DNA from: Acidimicrobiia bacterium
GTDB lineage: Bacteria > Actinomycetota > Acidimicrobiia > Spongiisociales > Spongiisociaceae
Reading direction: 5' to 3'
DNA length: 49,634 bases
Assembly: GCA_021296345.1 (NCBI GenBank)
Contig: JAGWAN010000010.1
Coordinates: 1-49,634 of the forward strand
Position numbers and translations under genes: made by a program
The notes under the pieces: model-generated
What the model was told of the DNA's origin: nothing
What the model saw: only the letters and a program-made list of their open reading frames with translations
The model's database searches: none
In this document: piece by piece, positions 8,998 through 16,856 of the stretch
How positions within the stretch are numbered: position 1 is the first letter of the stretch
How the letters are laid out: each line of letters starts with the position of its first letter

Positions 8998-10065
8998 TCA
9001 GGCTTCCGCCACGGCAGCGGCGATCCGGCTTCCCAGCTGGTCGGTGGTGGCTCCCATGTCGGGTCCTCCCATCGATCTCATGGTGGGTAGCACCGCGCCG
9101 ACCGCATCTTCTATGATCGACGCCGCCCTGTGCTCGCCCAGGTGCGATAGGCACATGGCCGCTGACAGCACCGCGGCGACCGGGTTGGCCCATCCTCGTC
9201 CCACGATATCGGGCGCCGAACCGTGCACCGGCTCGAACAGGGACGGGTAGCCACCCTCGGGATTGATATTGCCGCTCGCGGCCAGACCCATGCCGCCCTG
9301 CACGGCTGCGCCGAGGTCGGTGATGATGTCGCCGAAGAGGTTGTCGGTGACGATGACGTCGAAACGCTCCGGTTGGGTCACCAGATGCAGGCACAGGGCG
9401 TCCACGTGTGCGTATTCCACCTCTACGCCGGGGTAGTGCTCGGCGATCTCGTAGACGGTCCGGTGCCAGAGTCCTCCCGAGTAGGTGAGGACGTTGGTCT
9501 TGTGTCCCAGGGTCAGGTGCTGCCGCCGTCCCATGGCCTGTTCGAACGCGAAGCGGACGATCCGCTCGACACCGAAGCGGGTGTTGAGCGACTCCTCGAC
9601 GGCCACCTCTGCGGGCGTGCCCTCGCGGAGCACGCCGCCCGACCCGACATACGGGCCCTCCGTGTTCTCCCTGAGGACCAGCATGTCGCAACGCTCGGGT
9701 GTGAGACCCGCGATGGGGGTGGTTACTCCGGGAAGCAGCTTGATGGGCCTCAGGTTCACGTAGAGCTCGAAGTTGAATCTCAGCCTGAGGAGCAGGCCTC
9801 GTTCGAGGATTCCAGGCGGCACGTCAGGGGTGCCTACGGCTCCGATCAGCATCGCGTCGAAGCCGGCGAGCTCCTGCTCCACCGAGTCGGGCAGGACCTC
9901 GCCGGTCGTGAGGTACCGGTGCCCGCCCAGATCGTAGTCCTCGGTCTCGACGGCAAAACCGCACCGCTCGCCCGCCGCTTCCACGGCCTTTAGGGCCTGG
10001 ACGATCACCTCGGGTCCGATTCCATCTCCGGCGATTACCGCCAGCCGGTACCGTCGTTCGCTCAT
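8998..10065 (-). CDS. leuB: 3-isopropylmalate dehydrogenase
   Basis: A 355-residue beta-decarboxylating dehydrogenase starting [20 protein letters not shown]. Characteristic parts are [23 protein letters not shown], the metal-binding stretch [20 protein letters not shown] and [11 protein letters not shown]. It oxidises 3-isopropylmalate with NAD in leucine synthesis. Homologous tartrate or isocitrate enzymes share the fold, but the adjacent leuA makes LeuB the best reading. No leuC or leuD is in the window. Confidence 0.92.
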   Translation of the reverse strand: MSERRYRLAVIAGDGIGPEVIVQALKAVEAAGERCGFAVETEDYDLGGHRYLTTGEVLPDSVEQELAGFDAMLIGAVGTPDVPPGILERGLLLRLRFNFELYVNLRPIKLLPGVTTPIAGLTPERCDMLVLRENTEGPYVGSGGVLREGTPAEVAVEESLNTRFGVERIVRFAFEQAMGRRQHLTLGHKTNVLTYSGGLWHRTVYEIAEHYPGVEVEYAHVDALCLHLVTQPERFDVIVTDNLFGDIITDLGAAVQGGMGLAASGNINPEGGYPSLFEPVHGSAPDIVGRGWANPVAAVLSAAMCLSHLGEHRAASIIEDAVGAVLPTMRSMGGPDMGATTDQLGSRIAAAVAEA

Positions 10066-10108
10066 CAGCCGTTGATCTTAACCGTGCATCAGAAGGTTGT
10101 AGTGATCC

Positions 10109-11641
10109 TCATGTCGGGGTTCTGTCGCCCGCATTCAGCACCCGGTTCAGGGCCTCGACGAAGGCATGGCCGGAACCTTCAACCACATCTGTAGAGATTG
10201 CTCGCCCGCTCCGGGACATGCCGTCGAGCTGGATCACCACGTTCACCTCGGCCATGGCGTCGGCGCCGGACGTGACCGGCACCACCCGGTAGTCCAGAAG
10301 GTGAGGCTCCAGCCCTGACGCCTTCTTGAGCGCGGCGAACGTTGCGTCGACCATTCCACCTCCGGTGCCGGTGAACTCCTCGGTCTCCGATCCCTCTCCT
10401 CGCGCCACCACTACCGTGGCGGTGGGCTCCACATCGGTACCCCCTCGCACCCGCATCGACACGATCCGTATCGCGTCCGGGGCGCGGCGTTGTCCGTGGC
10501 GGATGATGGCCCGCAGCTCGTGCTCGTTGATTTCCACCTTCCGATCGGCCATCTCCTTGAAGGCGACGAAAGCATCGTTGAACTGGTCATCCTCCAGCAC
10601 GATGTCGAGCTTGCCCAGCGCGTCGGCGAATCCGGCGCGTCCGGAGTGCTTCCCAAGCACGATCTGGCTGGTCGCTCCCACCGACTCGGCATCCATGATC
10701 TCGTAGGTTTGCCGGTCTCGGAGCACCCCGTGCTGATGGATGCCGGACTCGTGGGCGAAGGCGTTACGTCCCACCACCGCCTTGTTGAACTGGATGGGAT
10801 ACCCGGTGAGGCGGGAAACCAGCCGGCTCGTGGGCACGATCTCGGCGGTGTTGGCGCCGACTTCCACCCCGAAATGATCCTGGCGGGTGGTGACTGCCAT
10901 GATCACCTCTTCGGTGGAGGTGTTCCCGGCCCGTTCGCCGATCCCGTTGATAGCGCCCTCGATCTGGCGGGCGCCCGCGTGGATGGCGGTCAACGAGTTG
11001 GCGACGGCCAGTCCCAGGTCGTTGTGGCAATGGGTCGACACGATGACATCGTCCCTGCCCTCGAGTACTTCGTCGTACACCCGCCGCAGCAACTCGACAT
11101 AGTCCTGGGGGGTGGCGAAGCCCACCGTGTCGGGGATGTTGATGGTGGTAGCGCCCTCCCGGACCGCCGCCTTGCAGGTGGCGATCATGAAGTCCGGATC
11201 CGAGCGGGTGGCGTCCTGGGGCGAGAACTCGACATCCTCCGTGTAGCGCCGGGCCCGGCGGACCGACTCGATGATCGACTGCATCACCTCGGCGGGGGTC
11301 TTGCGGAGCATCCGTTCCATGTGGATGGCGGAGGTGCTCTGGAAGACGTGGATGCGGTGGCGTTCCGCATGGCGGACCGCGTCGTAGGCCCGATCGATGT
11401 CGTCGGGGGTGCAACGGGCCAGCGAGGCGATCACCGGTCCTTTGACCAGCTTCGCGATCTGGGAAACACCGTAGAAGTCGCCGTCGGAGGCGGCTGCGAA
11501 GCCGGCCTCGATGACGTCCACCCGTAGCCTGGCCAACTGCCGGGCGATCGTGAGTTTCTCGTCAGGGGTCAGGGCGATTCCTGGCGCCTGTTCCCCGTCT
11601 CGGAGGGTGGTGTCGAAGATGATCAGATGGTCCTGTGGCAT
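10109..11641 (-). CDS. leuA: 2-isopropylmalate synthase
   Basis: A 510-residue enzyme. The N-terminal TIM barrel begins MPQDHLIIFDTTLRDGEQAPG and contains VSTHCHNDLGLAVANSL and GIGERAGN, typical of the homocitrate synthase/isopropylmalate synthase family. A C-terminal regulatory domain of about 120 residues is present, as expected for leucine feedback control. It condenses acetyl-CoA with 2-ketoisovalerate. A GGAG site lies about 8-11 nt before the ATG. A Leu-rich small ORF and a 13-bp hairpin lie in the 177 nt between ilvC and this gene. Confidence 0.95.
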   Translation of the reverse strand: MPQDHLIIFDTTLRDGEQAPGIALTPDEKLTIARQLARLRVDVIEAGFAAASDGDFYGVSQIAKLVKGPVIASLARCTPDDIDRAYDAVRHAERHRIHVFQSTSAIHMERMLRKTPAEVMQSIIESVRRARRYTEDVEFSPQDATRSDPDFMIATCKAAVREGATTINIPDTVGFATPQDYVELLRRVYDEVLEGRDDVIVSTHCHNDLGLAVANSLTAIHAGARQIEGAINGIGERAGNTSTEEVIMAVTTRQDHFGVEVGANTAEIVPTSRLVSRLTGYPIQFNKAVVGRNAFAHESGIHQHGVLRDRQTYEIMDAESVGATSQIVLGKHSGRAGFADALGKLDIVLEDDQFNDAFVAFKEMADRKVEINEHELRAIIRHGQRRAPDAIRIVSMRVRGGTDVEPTATVVVARGEGSETEEFTGTGGGMVDATFAALKKASGLEPHLLDYRVVPVTSGADAMAEVNVVIQLDGMSRSGRAISTDVVEGSGHAFVEALNRVLNAGDRTPT

Positions 11642-11702
11642 GACTGTCTACTCCGGTTGGATGAGGTAGGTGGTTGGGTTGGCTGTGATACCGGGAGGGG
11701 TT

Positions 11703-11734
11703 GCCTCCACGACCTTATGGCAGGTCGCGGAGGC
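11703..11734 (-). terminator. 13-bp hairpin in the leuA leader, possible attenuator
   Basis: In plus coordinates GCCTCCACGACCT (11703-11715) faces AGGTCGCGGAGGC (11722-11734) across a 6-nt loop, complementary except for one position that becomes a G-U pair in the minus-strand RNA. It has no T-tract after it. The stop codon TAA of the small Leu-rich ORF falls in the loop side of the stem, so a ribosome ending there would disrupt it. Confidence 0.45.
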
Positions 11735-11819
11735 CCGATAGCGCCAGAAGCCGCCGGAGCAGGAACCGGCCGGGATCGACCGGTCCGGGGGTGGGCGACG
11801 GATGTCCTGTGCGGACCAT
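11715..11819 (-). CDS. Candidate Leu-rich leader peptide before leuA
   Basis: A 34-codon ORF whose ATG overlaps the last base of the ilvC stop (TGATG). Its second half reads FLLRRLLALSGLRDLP, with seven leucines in the last 17 residues before TAA. The ORF ends inside the hairpin at 11703-11734. This is the layout expected of a leucine attenuation leader. The first half ([17 protein letters not shown]) is not Leu-rich and is longer than most leader peptides, so a chance ORF in GC-rich DNA remains possible. Confidence 0.4.
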   Translation of the reverse strand: MVRTGHPSPTPGPVDPGRFLLRRLLALSGLRDLP

Positions 11820-12826
11820 CAGTCGCTCGGAGTCTTGGGAACGAGGAAGGGCATGAGCTCGCGGAGGCCGGCCCCTACCTGCTCTACCTGGTGGCTGCGC
11901 TCCGCCGCCCGCCGCCTCAGGAGCTCGGGTGCGCCGGCCCGGGCTTCGGCCATCCACTCGCGGGCGAACCGTCCTGAACGAATGTCAGCCAGCACATCCT
12001 GCATGACCTGCCTGGTCTCGTCGGTGATGATCCGCGGGCCGGTGCTGTAGTCGCCCCATTCGGCGGTGTCCGAGACCGAGTATCTCATCCAGGAAAGCCC
12101 GCCCTCATACATCAGGTCGACGATCAGCTTCAACTCGTGGAGGGTTTCGAAGTAGGCCGACTCGGGTGCGTAACCCGCTTCCACCAGCGTTTCGAAGGAG
12201 GCCTTGACCAGCGCCGACAACCCACCGCAAAGGATGACCTGCTCCCCGAACAGGTCGGTCTCCGTCTCCTCGCGGAAGGTGGTCTCCAGCACGCCGGCCC
12301 TGGTGCCGCCGATACCCCACGCATAGGCCAGGCCGAGGGTGTGGGCGCCGCCGGTGGCGTCCTGGTGGATCGCGAGCAGGCACGGCACCCCCGAACCTTC
12401 CGTATAGGTGCGTCGCACGAGGTGTCCGGGACCCTTCGGCGCCACCATCAACACGTCGAGGCCCGATTCCGGCCTGATCTCGTCGAAGTGGATGTTGAAG
12501 CCGTGAGCGAACATCAGGGCGTCGCCATCCGCCAGATGGGGGGCGACTTCGGTGGCGTAGAGGTCGGCCATGTGCTGATCGGGCACCAGCATCATCACCA
12601 CGTTCGCCCAGCCGGCGACTTCCGCCACGGTACCAACCGTCAGGCCTTCGTCCTGGGCCTCGATGCGGCTCCGGGACGACTCCCTGAGACCGACCCTCAC
12701 CTCGACACCCGACTCCCGCAGGTTCAGGGCATGGGCGTGTCCCTGGCTTCCGTAGCCGATGACCGCCACCTTGCGTCCCGACACGGCGGCGGGATCGGCA
12801 TCGTCGTCATAGAAGATTGCAGCCAT
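11819..12826 (-). CDS. ilvC: Ketol-acid reductoisomerase, NADP-dependent
   Basis: A 335-residue class I reductoisomerase, the normal length. It starts [19 protein letters not shown] and has the Rossmann motif [21 protein letters not shown]. The following loop carries GLRESSRSR, whose serines and arginines are typical of NADPH binding. The C-terminal metal site includes [11 protein letters not shown]. It converts acetolactate or acetohydroxybutyrate to the dihydroxy acid. A GGAAGG site lies just upstream of the ATG. Confidence 0.96.
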   Translation of the reverse strand: MAAIFYDDDADPAAVSGRKVAVIGYGSQGHAHALNLRESGVEVRVGLRESSRSRIEAQDEGLTVGTVAEVAGWANVVMMLVPDQHMADLYATEVAPHLADGDALMFAHGFNIHFDEIRPESGLDVLMVAPKGPGHLVRRTYTEGSGVPCLLAIHQDATGGAHTLGLAYAWGIGGTRAGVLETTFREETETDLFGEQVILCGGLSALVKASFETLVEAGYAPESAYFETLHELKLIVDLMYEGGLSWMRYSVSDTAEWGDYSTGPRIITDETRQVMQDVLADIRSGRFAREWMAEARAGAPELLRRRAAERSHQVEQVGAGLRELMPFLVPKTPSD

Positions 12827-12884
12827 GTCTACCTTCCGGGGCTCGCTGACCGGTCGGGAATCGTGACGGGGCGACGGCGGAACG

Positions 12885-13388
12885 TCATCCCACCGCCCTG
12901 AGTTTCCGGGCCTTGGGTTCGCGATTCATGGCGATCCGCCCGGATTTCACCAGGTCCATGAGTCCGAACGGGCGGATCAGCTCCAGCAGATCGTTCAGCT
13001 TGGTGGGGGAGCCGGTGACCATGAACGTGATGGAGTCGACGCCCACGTCAACCGGAGTCGCCCTGAAGATGGCGGCCAGTTGGAGGACCTCGGAGCGTTG
13101 CCTGGCGCCGGCCCTCACCCTGATCAGCATGATCTCGCGCTCGATCGAGGACCCGGCGTTCATCTCGGTGATCTTCACCACGTTCACCAGCTTGTGGAGT
13201 TGCTTCTTGACCTGTTCCAGTTCCGGCGCCTCCACAACAATGGTCATCTTGGACAACCCCGGGTCGGCGGTCGGCCCCACCGCGAGGGAGTGGATGTTGA
13301 ATCCCCGCCGGGCGAACAGCGACGATATTCTCGCCAGGACACCCGGCTTGTCCTCAACCAGGACGCTCAATACCTGCTGCTCGGTCAC
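12885..13388 (-). CDS. ilvN: Acetolactate synthase regulatory subunit
   Basis: A 167-residue small subunit with an N-terminal ACT domain ([26 protein letters not shown]). A C-terminal ALS_ss domain contains [10 protein letters not shown] and [19 protein letters not shown]. It binds valine-type effectors and controls IlvB. Its start overlaps the ilvB stop by ATGA, consistent with a stoichiometric complex. Confidence 0.95.
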   Translation of the reverse strand: MTEQQVLSVLVEDKPGVLARISSLFARRGFNIHSLAVGPTADPGLSKMTIVVEAPELEQVKKQLHKLVNVVKITEMNAGSSIEREIMLIRVRAGARQRSEVLQLAAIFRATPVDVGVDSITFMVTGSPTKLNDLLELIRPFGLMDLVKSGRIAMNREPKARKLRAVG

Positions 13389-15085
13389 AGATCCTCCGGT
13401 CCGTTGAGAACGATGTCGTTGGATCCGCCGGCGGGCACCATCGGGAAGACCATCTCGTCACGGTCCACCACGAACTCGGCCACCACCGGCCGGTCGTCGA
13501 TCTCGAGCATGGTCTCGATCGCCTGGTCCACCTCGTCCACCCGGGTGGCGCGTAGCCCCGCGCAACCGAGGGACTCGGCCAGCTTCGGATAGTCCGGGAG
13601 TTGCTGCCCGAGGTCGGAGGCGGAGAACCGCTCGTTGTAGAAGAGGCGTTGCCACTGCCGGACCATGCCGTGCGCGGCGTTGTTGAAGAGGGCCACCTTG
13701 ATGGGGATCCGCTCATAGGCGGCGGTTATCAGTTCCTGGAAGGTCATCTGGAAGCAGCCGTCGCCGTCCACCGCGATCACCTGCTGATCGGGCATGCCGG
13801 CCTTGGCGCCGATGGCGGCCGGCACTGCGAACCCCATGGTTCCCAGCCCGCCGGAGTTGATCCAATGGCGGGGCTGGTCGAATCGCCAGTATTGGGAGGC
13901 CCACATCTGATGCTGTCCCACACCCGACACCACGATGGCGTCTCCGTCGGCCCGGTCCCGCAGGCGGCTGATCACATGCTGAGGTTTCAGCGGACCGTCG
14001 GAATGCTGGTCGAAGCGGAGCGGGTACCGTTCCTGCCAGGTCCTGATGGTGGTCCACCACTTCTCCAGTTCCGGGGTCGGTCTGTCTCCCCAGCGCTCGC
14101 ACATCGCCTCCAGTATCAGGCGGGCGTCACCGACGATCGGGACCTCCGGAACGCGCACCTTCCCGATCTCGGCCGGATCGATGTCGGCATGTATCACCTT
14201 GGCGAAAGGAGCGAATGCGTCGGGATCGCCGGTGACGCGGTCGTCGAAACGCACTCCGACGGCTACCAGCAGATCGGCCTTCTGCATGGCGGTGGTAGCG
14301 GCGTAGAGGCCATGCATCCCCGGCATTCCCAGGGTGTTGGGATGGTGATCGGAAATGGCGCCCCGACCCATGAGGGTGGTGATGACCGGCATGTTCGTCA
14401 TGCGGGCGAAGGCTGTCAGGGCTTCGCCCCCTCCCGCCTTGATGATGCCGCCCCCGACGTAGAGAACGGGGCGTTCCGCGCTCTCGATCAGCCGGATGGC
14501 CTGCCGTACCCGGCGGGGGTGGGGGGAGACGGTCGGGCGGTATCCCGGCATGGCCACCGGCTCGGGATCCTTCCACTGCACGCGGGCGTTGAGTACATCC
14601 TTCGGAACATCGACCAGCACCGGTCCGGGACGCCCGGTTGATGCCAGGTGGAAGGCCTCGGCGACGGTCTGGGCGATCTCCTCGGCGCGGGTCACGAAGT
14701 AGTTGTGCTTGGTGGCCGGCATGGTGATGCCGGTGGTGTGGGCCTCCTGGAAGGCGTCGTTACCGACGGCGTAGGTGGGCACCTGCCCGGTGATGGCCAC
14801 TATGGGCACCGAATCCATCAGTGCGTCCGCCAGTGGGGTGACCAGGTTGGTGGCGCCGGGACCCGAAGTGGCGATGGCCACGCCGACCTTCCCGGTAGCC
14901 CAGGCGTAGCCCTCGGCCATGTGGCCGGCGCCCTGCTCGTGGCGGGCGAGGACATGGCGGAACCCGGCGTCGAGCAACGGATCGTACGCGGGGAGGATGG
15001 CGCCGCCCGGAATGCCGAAGGCGGTATCCACCTCCTGGTATTCGAGTGCTTTGATCAGTACTTCTGCGCCCGTGATCATGGCCAT
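13385..15085 (-). CDS. ilvB: Acetolactate synthase catalytic subunit
   Basis: A 566-residue thiamine-diphosphate enzyme starting MAMITGAEVLIKALEYQEV. It shows the catalytic glutamate region FGIPGGAILPAYD, the FAD-binding middle domain, and the ThDP/Mg motif GDGCFQMTFQELITAA with a downstream NN. It makes acetolactate from pyruvate. The ATG at 15085 is preceded by AAGGAAGCAG, a good ribosome site, so upstream in-frame codons are excluded. A Val/Leu leader peptide and a terminator hairpin precede it. Confidence 0.96.
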   Translation of the reverse strand: MAMITGAEVLIKALEYQEVDTAFGIPGGAILPAYDPLLDAGFRHVLARHEQGAGHMAEGYAWATGKVGVAIATSGPGATNLVTPLADALMDSVPIVAITGQVPTYAVGNDAFQEAHTTGITMPATKHNYFVTRAEEIAQTVAEAFHLASTGRPGPVLVDVPKDVLNARVQWKDPEPVAMPGYRPTVSPHPRRVRQAIRLIESAERPVLYVGGGIIKAGGGEALTAFARMTNMPVITTLMGRGAISDHHPNTLGMPGMHGLYAATTAMQKADLLVAVGVRFDDRVTGDPDAFAPFAKVIHADIDPAEIGKVRVPEVPIVGDARLILEAMCERWGDRPTPELEKWWTTIRTWQERYPLRFDQHSDGPLKPQHVISRLRDRADGDAIVVSGVGQHQMWASQYWRFDQPRHWINSGGLGTMGFAVPAAIGAKAGMPDQQVIAVDGDGCFQMTFQELITAAYERIPIKVALFNNAAHGMVRQWQRLFYNERFSASDLGQQLPDYPKLAESLGCAGLRATRVDEVDQAIETMLEIDDRPVVAEFVVDRDEMVFPMVPAGGSNDIVLNGPEDL

Positions 15086-15133
15086 CTGCTTCCTTGCTGG
15101 TCTTTCGCTGGTTCCCCTGGTGCTCTCATACAA

Positions 15134-15155
15134 AAGCCCTCCGGAAGGAGGGCTT
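15134..15155 (-). terminator. Attenuator terminator hairpin before ilvB
   Basis: On the minus strand AAGCCCTCC and GGAGGGCTT form a perfect 9-bp stem around a TTCC loop, followed by a short run of T (GGGCTTTTG). It sits between the leader peptide and ilvB and resembles a rho-independent terminator, the expected output element of an attenuator. Confidence 0.75.
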
Positions 15156-15156
15156 G

Positions 15157-15186
15157 AGCGCACACGCCGCGTTGCTACGGTGCGCT
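15157..15186 (-). promoter_or_regulatory. Hairpin overlapping the ilv leader-peptide stop codon
   Basis: AGCGCAC, which includes the last two bases of the leader TAG, pairs perfectly with GTGCGCT (plus 15157-15163) across a 16-nt loop. It is one base away from the terminator hairpin. A ribosome at the leader stop would mask its 5' arm, so it may act as a pause or switching element. The competing antiterminator pairing was not resolved by eye. Confidence 0.5.
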
Positions 15187-15220
15187 ACATAAGTACTAGT
15201 ACGAGGCTGCGGCCGGTCAT
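15185..15220 (-). CDS. ilv operon leader peptide MTGRSLVLVLM
   Basis: An 11-residue ORF (ATG ACC GGC CGC AGC CTC GTA CTA GTA CTT ATG TAG) with five consecutive Leu/Val codons, the amino acids made by the operon. Its ATG lies 10 nt after a CATACT -10 box, so the transcript would have an almost absent 5' leader. A hairpin overlaps its stop codon and a terminator follows before ilvB. This is the classical arrangement for ribosome-mediated attenuation of branched-chain amino acid genes. Confidence 0.8.
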   Translation of the reverse strand: MTGRSLVLVLM

Positions 15221-15230
15221 GAGGTCCCGA

Positions 15231-15259
15231 AGTATGAAGCATGCGGGCCGTGATGTCAA
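15231..15259 (-). promoter_or_regulatory. Promoter of the ilv-leu-pnt operon
   Basis: On the minus strand a perfect -35 TTGACA (plus 15254-15259) and a -10 CATACT (plus 15231-15236) are separated by 17 bp. The predicted start lies a few bases before the leader-peptide ATG at 15220. Confidence 0.75.
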
Positions 15260-15283
15260 CATTTGTGCCGCCTTCATTCCACG

Positions 15284-15314
15284 TTGACACATCGGTCGGC
15301 TTCCTGCTTACGAT
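15284..15314 (+). promoter_or_regulatory. Leaderless promoter of the NYN-domain gene
   Basis: TTGACA at 15284-15289 and TACGAT at 15309-15314 (19-bp spacer, longer than ideal), then 5 nt, then the ATG at 15320. It is divergent from the ilv promoter 25 bp away. Confidence 0.5.
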
Positions 15315-15319
15315 TGGGT

Positions 15320-16561
15320 ATGCGCAAACAGGAACGCCGCCTCCTCCGCCAAGTGGTCGAGGTCGCCCGCGGAACCCTGAGGGATATGGAGTGGCGCGAC
15401 GTGCCCCGGTCGATGCATCAGGTAGCGCAAAGCACCGGGCAGCGGTTGCCCGCGCCCCTCGAGAAACGTCTCCTCAGCGAGATCGACGAGGACGAGTGGT
15501 TGCGCGAACAGGCCGCCGGGGACTTCGACGGTTCGGAGGAGAGCGACGATCCCTACGAGCGGGCGGCCGCACTCTTCCTGTTACGCCCGGACGGATGGGA
15601 GGATCGCCTGGAAGGGATCCGCCGTGACGTCCGCGACGCCTGGAACTCGGATCGGATCAGGCGCCTAGAGAGACGGATCCGCAACTTGGAGTCGGACCTG
15701 AAGAAGTGGAAGGGAGATGCCCGGCGAGCCCACAGGGATGCGGAGGAGGCCGGGCGCGAGGCCGAACGCCGGGTGGAACAGGCATGGGAGGAGGCTCGAT
15801 CCACGGTGGAACCCGAGCTCATCGATACCTGCGATCGACTCAGAAAGGACAATCGCCGGCTGGCCGGGGCACTCGAGGATACCGGCGCCGTGTTGGAGGA
15901 GACCCTGCTTCGCCTCGCTGAGACGCGCGCGGACTTGGAGAGGGAACGACGGATCGAGCATGCCCCGCCGTCGCGGCCCGGGAGGCTGAACGTGTGGGCG
16001 GACATGGACGCGGTGGAAGCGGCCCGGCAGCTCGACGAGGTGGTGCAGGCTTTCTTCCCGGGTCCGGAGCCCGTCGCTGTGGAGCCGGTTCCCGGCAGCG
16101 AGGAACCGCTCGTCCTCCCGGCGGGTGTGGCGCCGGACAGCCCGCAAGCCGTTGAATGGTTGATCGAGCTGGAGCGGCCCTTTGCCCTGCTGGTGGACGG
16201 CTACAACGTGACGGGCAAGATGTATCCGGCCGATCGGTTCAGCCGTCCCGAGATCCGGGATCGCCTGCAGAACGACCTCGCCAAGTTGAAGCTAAGGGCA
16301 AAGAGGAGCCCCCGGGTCACGGTGGTGTGGGACTCGGCCCGGGCAAGCAAGACGAGCTCCGAGACCCTGCCCAACGGGATCGAGGTCAGGTACACGCGGG
16401 AAGGATGGAAGGCCGACGACGAGCTGATTGACCTGGCCGGGGGCCTGGGCGCCTCGGCGGTGGTGTTCTCCAGCGATCGCGAGGTCAGAGAGGGAGCGCA
16501 GCGGGCCGGATCGCTGGGCCTGTGGAGCGAGGCCCTCGCCGCCTGGGCACTCAACGGCTGA
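15320..16561 (+). CDS. NYN-domain RNase-like protein with coiled-coil N-terminus
   Basis: A 413-residue protein. Residues 1-100 are charged and helical. Residues about 110-220 are a long heptad-rich coiled coil, with RIRRLERRIRNLESDLKKW near its start. The last 125 residues form an NYN/YacP-like domain: FALLVDGYNVTGKM at its start, DSARASK in the middle and ASAVVFSSDREVREGAQ near the end, giving the acidic residues of a PIN-like nuclease site. Relatives such as Rae1/YacP cut RNA, so an RNA endonuclease is likely but the target is unknown. The ATG at 15320 is chosen because the TACGAT box lies 5 nt before it. Confidence 0.8.
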   Translation: MRKQERRLLRQVVEVARGTLRDMEWRDVPRSMHQVAQSTGQRLPAPLEKRLLSEIDEDEWLREQAAGDFDGSEESDDPYERAAALFLLRPDGWEDRLEGIRRDVRDAWNSDRIRRLERRIRNLESDLKKWKGDARRAHRDAEEAGREAERRVEQAWEEARSTVEPELIDTCDRLRKDNRRLAGALEDTGAVLEETLLRLAETRADLERERRIEHAPPSRPGRLNVWADMDAVEAARQLDEVVQAFFPGPEPVAVEPVPGSEEPLVLPAGVAPDSPQAVEWLIELERPFALLVDGYNVTGKMYPADRFSRPEIRDRLQNDLAKLKLRAKRSPRVTVVWDSARASKTSSETLPNGIEVRYTREGWKADDELIDLAGGLGASAVVFSSDREVREGAQRAGSLGLWSEALAAWALNG

Positions 16562-16567
16562 CCCGTT

Positions 16568-16789
16568 CTACCCGCGAAAGAAGCGACCCACGAGGTTGAC
16601 CAAAAGGGTCAGCAGCAGGCTCACCACCAGCATCGACGTGAGCGGGATGAACACGACCGACCGGTCCCCGACCCGGCGGATATCACCCGGCAGGTTGCCG
16701 AACCAGGAAAGCAGTCCGAAGCGGGCCGCCAGGCCGGCCGCGATGGCGACCAAGCCCCCCAGTATCAAAAGATCGCTGACCCTTCGCAT
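16568..16789 (-). CDS. DUF2905 small membrane protein
   Basis: A 73-residue protein with two hydrophobic segments, one near residues 6-25 and one near 48-70, separated by the conserved GNLPGDIRRVGDRSVVFIPLT loop region that defines DUF2905. The function of the family is unknown. It converges on the NYN gene with only 6 bp between the stops. Confidence 0.8.
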   Translation of the reverse strand: MRRVSDLLILGGLVAIAAGLAARFGLLSWFGNLPGDIRRVGDRSVVFIPLTSMLVVSLLLTLLVNLVGRFFRG

Positions 16790-16856
16790 GCCACTGCCTA
16801 CGCTACCCGGGTAGGTCCTTTGCCCGGCGATTCGGCGCAGGCGGTTGCTGGATCCG

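Noticed and set aside
8219-9250. 343-codon plus-strand ORF over pntAA/leuB
   Set aside because: Antisense to two well-conserved genes; composition is of a shadow frame.
8948-9691. Open frame extending PntAA into leuB by about 250 codons
   Set aside because: Arg/Gly/His-rich shadow of leuB in another frame; the family N-terminus begins at 8947.
12137-12901. 254-codon plus-strand ORF over ilvC
   Set aside because: Antisense shadow of a clear ketol-acid reductoisomerase gene.
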